The position numbers were made by a program, and so were the translations under genes. The notes beneath the pieces were generated by a model, which ran no database searches, was not told the DNA's origin, and saw only the letters and a list, made by a program, of their open reading frames with translations. Below are positions 1 to 4,362 of a stretch of 8,323 bases of DNA, in pieces. The DNA is from JBDTCO01 sp039923495 (GTDB taxonomy: Bacteria > Myxococcota_A > Polyangia > Palsa-1104), in assembly GCA_039923495.1 (NCBI GenBank), contig JBDTCO010000235.1, forward strand, positions 1 through 8,323, in the 5' to 3' direction. Each line of letters begins with the position of its first letter. Positions within the stretch are counted from its first letter, which is position 1.

Positions 1-441
1 TACGAGTACGACCCCGCGGGCCTGTCTCCGATCCTGAAGGACTTCGGCACGCGCTGGCCCGACCTGCCGCTGCTCGTCACCGAGGGCGGCATCGCCACCG
101 ATACGGGCGCGCGACGCAGCGCCAACATCGTCCGCTCGCTCGAGCAGATCGAAAGGGCCCGCGCGGCCGGCGTCGACGTGCGCGGCTACTACCACTGGTC
201 GCTCTACGACAACTTCGAGTGGGCCCAGGGCTTCGAACCGCACTTCGGGCTCTACAGCGTCGATCGCAGCACGTTCGATCGCAGCCCCACGAGCGCGGTC
301 GACATCTTTGCCCGCATCGCCTCGAGCCGCACGCTCACCGCCGAGCAGCGCCGCACCTTCGGCGGCACGGGGCCCATGCCCGCCGAGCCGAACGTCGAGG
401 CCAACCCCGCGCTGTGCAACGCGATGTCGCTCGGTCGATAG
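1..441 (+). CDS. Glycoside hydrolase family 1 (beta-glucosidase-like), C-terminal part
   Basis: The gene enters from the left edge open in frame 1 and ends at TAG 439-441, leaving 146 C-terminal residues. GH1 enzymes are (beta/alpha)8-barrel retaining beta-glycosidases that release the terminal sugar from beta-glucosides and related glycosides. Two family signatures are visible. LLVTEGG (residues 24-30) carries the catalytic nucleophile Glu28 at nt 82-84. HWSLYDNFEWAQGF (65-78) holds the Trp and Glu residues that bind the glycone sugar. The barrel end follows with FGLYSVD and RSPTSAVDIFARI. Two points are odd. The usual TENG nucleophile motif reads TEGG, and about 40 residues (RTLTAEQRR through ANPALCN) extend past the usual C-terminus. 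The substrate cannot be told from this part, and any signal peptide would lie outside the window. Family assignment is firm; the exact specificity is not. Confidence 0.93.
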   Translation, partial: YEYDPAGLSPILKDFGTRWPDLPLLVTEGGIATDTGARRSANIVRSLEQIERARAAGVDVRGYYHWSLYDNFEWAQGFEPHFGLYSVDRSTFDRSPTSAVDIFARIASSRTLTAEQRRTFGGTGPMPAEPNVEANPALCNAMSLGR

Positions 442-459
442 TATCATTCGATACTATCG
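436..459. repeat. Perfect 10-bp AT-rich inverted repeat overlapping the GH1 stop codon
   Basis: The left arm CGATAGTATC (436-445) and right arm GATACTATCG (450-459) are exact reverse complements separated by ATTC. The left arm includes the GH1 stop codon. The element is far richer in A+T than its surroundings. No T-run follows on either strand, so it is not a standard intrinsic terminator. It could be a dyad operator for a regulator of the TetR/PadR type, an mRNA 3'-end stabilising hairpin, or a small dispersed repeat. Which of these it is cannot be decided here. Confidence 0.75.
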
Positions 460-468
460 TGGGCGCAT

Positions 469-502
469 AAAAAAACGGGCGGCCCTCTCGGCGCCGCCCG
501 TT
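469..502 (-). terminator. Intrinsic terminator of the secreted-protein gene
   Basis: Read on the minus strand, the stem AACGGGCGGC (502-493) pairs perfectly with GCCGCCCGTT (483-474) around a 9-nt loop. The second arm runs into seven consecutive T (complement of A 469-475). It lies 22 nt past the stop codon of the minus-strand gene ending at 525. On the plus strand the same hairpin is followed by only two T, so it is probably one-directional. Confidence 0.9.
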
Positions 503-524
503 CCACGCGATGGAGCGTGTGACG

Positions 525-1304
525 CTACGGCGTCTTGTCCTCGACGTCGGCGCTCGACGACGGACGAGCCGCCATCACGCCCGCATGCCTCAGCACCGCG
601 AGCTGCCTGTCGGTCATGCGAGCCGGGCTCTCCTGCTCGCCCGTCTTCGCCAGCGGACCCATGGTGCCGTCGGGCGCGGTGCCGACGTTGTCGGTGCCGC
701 CGGCCTCACCACCGGCGGAGATGCGCAGCGATGTGGCGGTGTTCATGTGCCGCATCATGTCGCCCTTGCTCTGGAAGTCCTGGTAGATGTCGCCGACATG
801 CGCGGTGTCGCTGCCGAGCTTCTTGCCCGACGAGGCGCCATTGACGATGTCGTTGCCCATGGCCGTGAGCGGTACGTCGTCGCTGACTGGCCGCGAGGTC
901 TTGCTGTGCTGCGCGTCGCGAGCCTGGGCCATCGCCGGCGTCGTGAGCGTGTGCGTGCCGTTCGGCCGCGATACATCGGCGTCGCTCGCGGGCGACTCGT
1001 GGCCAGCCGTGGCGCGCATCTGCGTCTGCTGGTTCATGTGCGAGGACATGTCCTGGGCGGACCTGAACTCGCGGCCGATGCCGGCCTCGCCGAGGGTGTC
1101 GCGACCGAAGGCGCGCCCCGAGATGCTCTGGTCGGTGGCCATCGGCCGCTCGCGGCTGATGGATTCCTGGAACTGCTGCTGGCGGATGCTGCCGGACTCG
1201 CGATCGCGGTCCCAGCCGTCGGCGTGGGCGGTGGCGATCCCCAGCCCCAGGACACCGGACATCAGAGCTGCAGTCGCACAGACAAGTCGAACGCGTACCA
1301 TCAT
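525..1304 (-). CDS. Secreted protein of unknown family with an internal duplication
   Basis: I do not recognise this 259-residue protein. The start is placed at the ATG at 1304 because GAGG (complement of 1311-1314) sits 6 nt upstream and a clean Sec signal peptide follows at once. That peptide has MMVRVR, a hydrophobic core, then the cleavage-like site ATAHA|DG near residue 28. A frame-open extension upstream to 1388 lacks signal-peptide character. The mature part is polar, rich in Met, Gln, Ser, Asp and Gly, with no Cys and no membrane segment. Two related blocks occur at residues 78-103 and 175-200. They share F-x-S, D-M-x-x-H-M-N and R-x-x-A-G-x-E, and weaker similarity extends roughly 25 residues upstream of each. 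A C-terminal segment MTDRQLAVLRHAGV (230-243) may form a helix. The gene stands alone, ends in its own terminator, and diverges from the lipoprotein gene. It is presumably periplasmic or extracellular. Function is unknown; the repeated His/Met residues could bind metal, but that is speculation. Confidence 0.8.
   Translation of the reverse strand: MMVRVRLVCATAALMSGVLGLGIATAHADGWDRDRESGSIRQQQFQESISRERPMATDQSISGRAFGRDTLGEAGIGREFRSAQDMSSHMNQQTQMRATAGHESPASDADVSRPNGTHTLTTPAMAQARDAQHSKTSRPVSDDVPLTAMGNDIVNGASSGKKLGSDTAHVGDIYQDFQSKGDMMRHMNTATSLRISAGGEAGGTDNVGTAPDGTMGPLAKTGEQESPARMTDRQLAVLRHAGVMAARPSSSADVEDKTP
705..782 (-). repeat. Protein-level repeat unit 2 of the secreted protein
   Basis: This codes for residues 175-200, beginning QDFQSKGDMMRHMN. 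It is the partner of unit 1. The shared D-M-x-x-H-M-N and R-x-x-A-G-x-E positions are the best guide to which residues matter in this protein. Confidence 0.7.
996..1073 (-). repeat. Protein-level repeat unit 1 of the secreted protein
   Basis: This codes for residues 78-103, beginning REFRSAQDMSSHMN. It aligns without gaps to unit 2, with 12 identical positions in 26 by hand count. The DNA has diverged, so this is an old duplication rather than a recent tandem repeat. Confidence 0.7.
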
Positions 1305-1411
1305 GCTGAACCTCGCGTGTGCCGAGCACGGGCAGTCGTGCACGGGCGCGCTGCGGAGAGCGCGTGAAATCGACGATACACCTCGCATCCAGCTCGGCTA
1401 CTCTCAAAAAA
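1305..1411. promoter_or_regulatory. Divergent intergenic region between secreted protein and lipoprotein
   Basis: Both flanking genes read outward, so promoters for each should lie here or inside the neighbouring start region. I cannot point to a convincing -35/-10 pair on either strand. Visible elements are GAGG at 1311-1314 (complement), which serves the minus-strand gene, and GGAG at 1355-1358. The latter could serve an alternative GTG start of the plus-strand gene at 1364. A short inverted repeat CGCGCT/AGCGCG also spans this second site. The A-run at 1406-1411 precedes the preferred GTG at 1412. Confidence 0.4.
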
Positions 1412-1828
1412 GTGAGGCAGCGTTTCTCGATTGGACGCGGTGCGACATGTGCGCTGCTGTCGCTCATGTTCATCATGAGTGGCAGCGCGGGCTGTGGCAG
1501 CGACGATCCGCTCGTCGCCGTGGAGCACTTCAATCGAGCGGCCGAAGCGGGTGCGCGCAGTGAAGTGTTCGCGCTGCTCGGTCCGTCCACGCGCGCCAGG
1601 CTCGAGACCGATGCGCGTCGTGCGGCCGATCTATCGGGGCGTCGAAGCGTACGTCCCGAGGAGCTCCTCGCCATCGGCTGGTCCCCACGTCGCTTCCGAA
1701 CGGTGCAGCTCCGCGTCGTCGCGCGTGCCGGCGATCACGCCGAGGTCGAGGCCGAGGGCGAGCACGGCGAGCGCGAGGTGCTCTCGCTGGTCAAGGTCGG
1801 CGGTGGGTGGAAGGTCGAGCTGCCGTGA
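1412..1828 (+). CDS. Small lipoprotein, NTF2/DUF4878-like
   Basis: This is a 138-residue predicted lipoprotein. From the GTG at 1412 it has a typical signal: a basic start (VRQRF...GR), a hydrophobic core CALLSLMFIM, and the lipobox-like SAGC with lipidated Cys28 followed by GS. With no Asp at +2, outer-membrane sorting is likely. The mature part begins PLVAVEHFNRAAEAGARSEV, like the first helix of small NTF2-fold/DUF4878 lipoproteins. It ends in strands TVQLRVVARAGDHAEVEAEG and EVLSLVKVGGGWKVELP, the usual closing pattern of that group. This is a fold-level guess and gives no enzymatic role. The start is uncertain. GTG at 1364 has a better ribosome site (GGAG, 5-nt spacing) but would give a 43-residue leader; ATG 1319 is also open but runs nearly up to the divergent gene. 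Its TGA overlaps the GTG of the next frame in a GTGA arrangement, which suggests translational coupling. Confidence 0.72.
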   Translation: MRQRFSIGRGATCALLSLMFIMSGSAGCGSDDPLVAVEHFNRAAEAGARSEVFALLGPSTRARLETDARRAADLSGRRSVRPEELLAIGWSPRRFRTVQLRVVARAGDHAEVEAEGEHGEREVLSLVKVGGGWKVELP

Positions 1829-1992
1829 CGACGCTGGGGTCGCTCCCGTCGGAGCTCCGCGGCTTGCTGTCGGAGTGCTTCCAGAAGGACCCTCGCTGCC
1901 GTATCGCGGACGCCGACACGCTCCGAAAAAGAATCGGCGCGCTGCAGACACAGCGCGCCGATTCGGTCGACCTTACGAAGTGGTTCTTCTGA
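1825..1992 (+). pseudogene. Orphan C-terminal tail of a Ser/Thr protein kinase domain
   Basis: This is a 55-codon frame starting at GTG 1825, which overlaps the lipoprotein TGA (GTGA). It stays open further upstream as well. Residues 7-40, beginning LPSELRGLLSECFQKDPRCR, match the last part (subdomain XI) of bacterial Hanks-type kinases. There the pattern is L-x-x-L-L-x-x-C-[LF]-x-K-D-P-x-x-R-x-x-D-A followed by a leucine-spaced helix. The structurally important Arg is Arg26. Nothing of the ATP-binding lobe, catalytic loop or DFG segment is seen upstream in any frame, so it cannot be a kinase. It is most likely the remnant left when a kinase gene was deleted or recombined. Alternatively it is a translated small protein kept by coupling to the lipoprotein. 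The last third (residues 36-47) is the DNA of a strong terminator for the opposite strand. The frame ends exactly against the stop codon of the convergent gene, with no base between them. Confidence 0.5.
1926..1964 (-). terminator. Intrinsic terminator ending the helicase-esterase operon
   Basis: The 14-nt arms GAATCGGCGCGCTG (1931-1944) and CAGCGCGCCGATTC (1951-1964) pair perfectly around the loop CAGACA. On the minus strand the hairpin is followed by five T (complement of A 1926-1930), then CGG. It lies 29 nt past the TAG of the second esterase gene. The plus strand lacks a T-run after the hairpin. The element sits inside the kinase-tail reading frame. Confidence 0.9.
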
Positions 1993-3174
1993 CTACGGCG
2001 TCGGCTTGGTGCTCGCCCACCCGGCGCCGTCCGTCACCTGGTCGTTGATGAACGTGGCGAGCTGGGTCGTGCTGCTGGTGAACGTCGCGTTCGTGTAGTC
2101 GAACAGCATCGTGTGCGTCTCACCGGAGATGAAGAAGTACTTGAAGTTGGTCAGCGCATCGAGCCGATCGGCCTCCATCTTCAGCAGCGACGCCTGGAAC
2201 TGGTCGCCGGAGAGGATGTAGAAGCCGCGGATCGTCTGGTCCTGCAGCGACTCGAGCAGCGAGAGGCGGTCGTTCGGAAAGCGCTTCGCCACGTTCGGCA
2301 GCACGAGGCTGAAGTCGGCCACGCACTCGGGGCAGTCGACCTGGAACCAGTTGATGAGGTCCCACGACTTGATCCACGACGAGAGGATCGCCGTGCTCGA
2401 CGTCTCCTCGAGCGGCGGGCCGCTGTCGTCGATGAGGTACGACTTGGCCGAGGCCCAGCGACCGCGCACGTCGGCGTAGTTGATGAGCGCGCCGTAGCCA
2501 CCTGCGCTCGAGCCGGAGACGACGACGTCGGATAGGGTCGGGTAGGTGGCGACGACACGATCGACGTCGCGGAGCACGTTGATGTGACCGAGGTGGGAGA
2601 AGTCGGCCGAGTTCGTGCCGCTCGTGTACGTGACCTTGCGGACGCCGCCGTGGAGGTCACCCGTGCAGTACGGGATGTAGATGTACGTCCACGTGGCGAA
2701 GGGGTTGCCCACGACTGCGCGGTCCATGGTCGACTTGGTGAAGTCGTGTGCTGCGAACTCCGTCGCGCCGAACGGCCCGAGGCTCGCCGTCTTCAGCTGG
2801 TAGCAGGTGCCGTAGTCACCGCAGGCGCCGCCGCCCTCGAAGTAGAAGAGGAGCTTGGTCTTGTCGGTGCCGGGGTTGATGCCGATCCCCGTGGGTGTGC
2901 CGTCGTTGCAGACCGCGCCGTCCACGTCGATCCACTTCCACATGCCGTCGGCCGCGACGATCGGCGGGGCCGACGCGTCACCCGAGAACATGAGGTCGGG
3001 CACGTCGAGCGAGCCGTCGTGACCGGGAACGGCAGCGTCGGCGCCGGCGTCGCCCGTCACGGCAGCGTCGCCGGTGCCGAGGTCGTCGTGCTTGGTGCTC
3101 GAGCCGCCACACCCGACGAGCGGGATCGCTGCGAGCGCGAGCGTGGTCAAGAAGCGAAGCGAGGTCTTGGTCAT
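1993..3174 (-). CDS. Pectinacetylesterase/Notum-family lipoprotein, copy 2
   Basis: This is a 393-residue predicted serine esterase of the alpha/beta-hydrolase pectinacetylesterase family (CAZy CE13; the animal member is Notum). Members remove acyl groups from polymers or proteins. The signal LALAAIPLVGC gives lipidated Cys22, and the next residues (GGSS) fit outer-membrane sorting. A low-complexity Gly/Asp/Ala linker (about 23-70) precedes the domain. Family motifs are LLFYFEGGGACGDYGTCY (108-125), the oxyanion region; YIPYCTGDLHGG (167-177); GHINVLRD (196-203); the nucleophile elbow GSSAGGYGAL with Ser223; DDSGPP (249-254); and GETHTML with candidate His354. Asp324 in LSGDQF is a candidate acid. 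Cys89, 118, 124, 170, 281 and 284 may form disulfides. ATG 3174 is chosen because AAGGA lies 8 nt upstream and the signal peptide starts there. It follows its paralog by 64 nt and precedes the operon terminator. The true substrate is not known; pectin is only the family name. Confidence 0.9.
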   Translation of the reverse strand: MTKTSLRFLTTLALAAIPLVGCGGSSTKHDDLGTGDAAVTGDAGADAAVPGHDGSLDVPDLMFSGDASAPPIVAADGMWKWIDVDGAVCNDGTPTGIGINPGTDKTKLLFYFEGGGACGDYGTCYQLKTASLGPFGATEFAAHDFTKSTMDRAVVGNPFATWTYIYIPYCTGDLHGGVRKVTYTSGTNSADFSHLGHINVLRDVDRVVATYPTLSDVVVSGSSAGGYGALINYADVRGRWASAKSYLIDDSGPPLEETSSTAILSSWIKSWDLINWFQVDCPECVADFSLVLPNVAKRFPNDRLSLLESLQDQTIRGFYILSGDQFQASLLKMEADRLDALTNFKYFFISGETHTMLFDYTNATFTSSTTQLATFINDQVTDGAGWASTKPTP

Positions 3175-3182
3175 CGGTTCCA

Positions 3183-3187
3183 TCCTT
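3183..3187 (-). promoter_or_regulatory. Ribosome binding site of esterase copy 2
   Basis: AAGGA on the minus strand lies 8 nt before the ATG at 3174. It touches the in-frame ATG at 3183, too close for initiation there. This decides the start in favour of 3174, where the lipoprotein signal begins. Confidence 0.65.
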
Positions 3188-3238
3188 TTTCTCAGACCGA
3201 AGCCACTACACGGGCAACGGTAACGCGTCCGGTCGGGG

Positions 3239-4360
3239 TCAGGGGGCAAGGCTCTTCCAGGCCGGGTCGTCGTTCAGCTGCTGCTGGATGAACGTGTTGG
3301 CCGTCACCCCGCCGACCATGTGCGCGTCGAGGTTGCCGAGCATCGTGTGCGTGTTGCCTTCGATGTAGAACGACTTGAAGTTCGGCTGCGGCACGATGCG
3401 ATCGGTGGCGAGCTCCGTGATGGCCGTCGCGAAGTCCGTCGCGTCGAGCAGGTAGAAGCCGCTGATGACCTGGTCCGCCTCGGACTCGAGCAGCGACATG
3501 CGGTCGCTCGGGTAGCGGTGCGCGATGTTCGGGATGAGCTTGCTCACATCGGCCTCGCACTCGGGGCACAGGCCCTTGGCCCAGTCGAGGACACCCCACT
3601 GCACGATCCACGCGCTGAGCAACGGGCTCGCGTAGTCGTTCTCGAGCGGCGGTCCGCTGTCGTCGATGAGGTACGACGTGGCGTCCGGCCAGCGCTCGCG
3701 TGCGTCGCCGTAGTTGATGAGCGCGCCGTAGCCGCCACCCGACGCGCCGGCGAACACGAGCTTTTGCACCGACGGCCACGTGGCCGCGATCCGATCCATG
3801 TCGCGCAGCACGTTGATGTGGCCGTTGTGGTGGAACACCGCCGACATCCCGCCGGCCTCGTAGGTGAGCGTACGGATGCCGGCGTGCAGATCGGCCGTGC
3901 AATACGGGATGAAGACGAGCGTGTAGTCGGCGAACGCGTTGTTCGGCGAGGTGCGCACGAAGGGCTTCTCGAAGTTCGCGGCTCGCTCGTCGAACTCCGC
4001 CTGGCCGTACGGCCCGAGCGAGGCCGTGTGCGCCTGGAAGCAGGTCTGGTAGCTGCCGCACGCGCCGCCGCCGTCGAGGTAGATGATCATCTTCGAAGGA
4101 TCGGGGCCGGGGTTGACGCCGATGCCTGTCTGCGAGCCGTCGCTGCACACCGCGCCCTCGACGGGGATCCACGTCCATTTGCTCTCTGGCGCCACGATCG
4201 GCTCGGCGGCTGCGTCGGTCGCCGAGATGAGGTCGGCCGGCGGCGTGCCGGACATGTCGTCGATGCCCGCGAGGTCCATCCCGAGGTCGTGGTCGTTGCC
4301 CGGCTCGTCGGAGCAGCCGACCGCGAAGCAAAAGAGCAAGAGGGGCAGTGCGTACTTCAT
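3239..4360 (-). CDS. Pectinacetylesterase/Notum-family lipoprotein, copy 1
   Basis: This 373-residue paralog of the next gene downstream is colinear over nearly the whole length. The signal MKYALPLLLFCFAVGC gives lipidated Cys16, followed by SDEP and a Gly/Asp-rich linker (to about residue 55). Domain motifs are IIYLDGGGACGSYQTCF (92-108); FIPYCTADLHAG (150-161); GHINVLRD (180-187); the nucleophile elbow GASGGGYGAL with Ser207; DDSGPP (233-238); LCPEC (264-268); and GNTHTML with candidate His338. The elbow has Ala-Ser-Gly where copy 2 has Ser-Ser-Ala. The candidate acid Asp of copy 2 is Thr308 here, with Asp306 and Asp309 nearby. ATG 4360 is preferred because GAGG sits 6 nt upstream. ATG 4366 overlaps the helicase stop (ATGA) but would have GAGG directly adjacent. 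Either way the gene is tightly coupled to the helicase upstream. It is expected to act on the cell surface or in the periplasm; the substrate is unknown. Confidence 0.9.
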   Translation of the reverse strand: MKYALPLLLFCFAVGCSDEPGNDHDLGMDLAGIDDMSGTPPADLISATDAAAEPIVAPESKWTWIPVEGAVCSDGSQTGIGVNPGPDPSKMIIYLDGGGACGSYQTCFQAHTASLGPYGQAEFDERAANFEKPFVRTSPNNAFADYTLVFIPYCTADLHAGIRTLTYEAGGMSAVFHHNGHINVLRDMDRIAATWPSVQKLVFAGASGGGYGALINYGDARERWPDATSYLIDDSGPPLENDYASPLLSAWIVQWGVLDWAKGLCPECEADVSKLIPNIAHRYPSDRMSLLESEADQVISGFYLLDATDFATAITELATDRIVPQPNFKSFYIEGNTHTMLGNLDAHMVGGVTANTFIQQQLNDDPAWKSLAP

Positions 4361-4362
4361 GT

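Noticed and set aside
469..502. The same hairpin as a plus-strand terminator for the GH1 gene
   Set aside because: Only two T follow the stem on the plus strand, so I assign it to the minus strand only.
308..844. Plus-strand frame overlapping the GH1 end and reading on through the terminator
   Set aside because: The product is Arg/Pro/Cys/Ser-rich; it crosses a perfect terminator hairpin and contradicts the GH1 frame.
1326..1347. Repeated GCACGGGC units and a short dyad upstream of the lipoprotein
   Set aside because: Two 8-nt copies and 5-nt arms are within what G+C-rich DNA gives by chance; not enough for an operator call.
510..1367. 285-codon plus-strand frame opposite the secreted protein
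   Set aside because: It has no ribosome site or domain, and it begins inside a region where the minus-strand gene has a signal peptide, terminator and internal repeat supporting it.
706..1674. 322-codon minus-strand frame covering the secreted protein and lipoprotein
   Set aside because: It runs through two better-supported genes in a different frame and yields an Arg/His-rich product. The repeat units and signal peptide are in the other frame.
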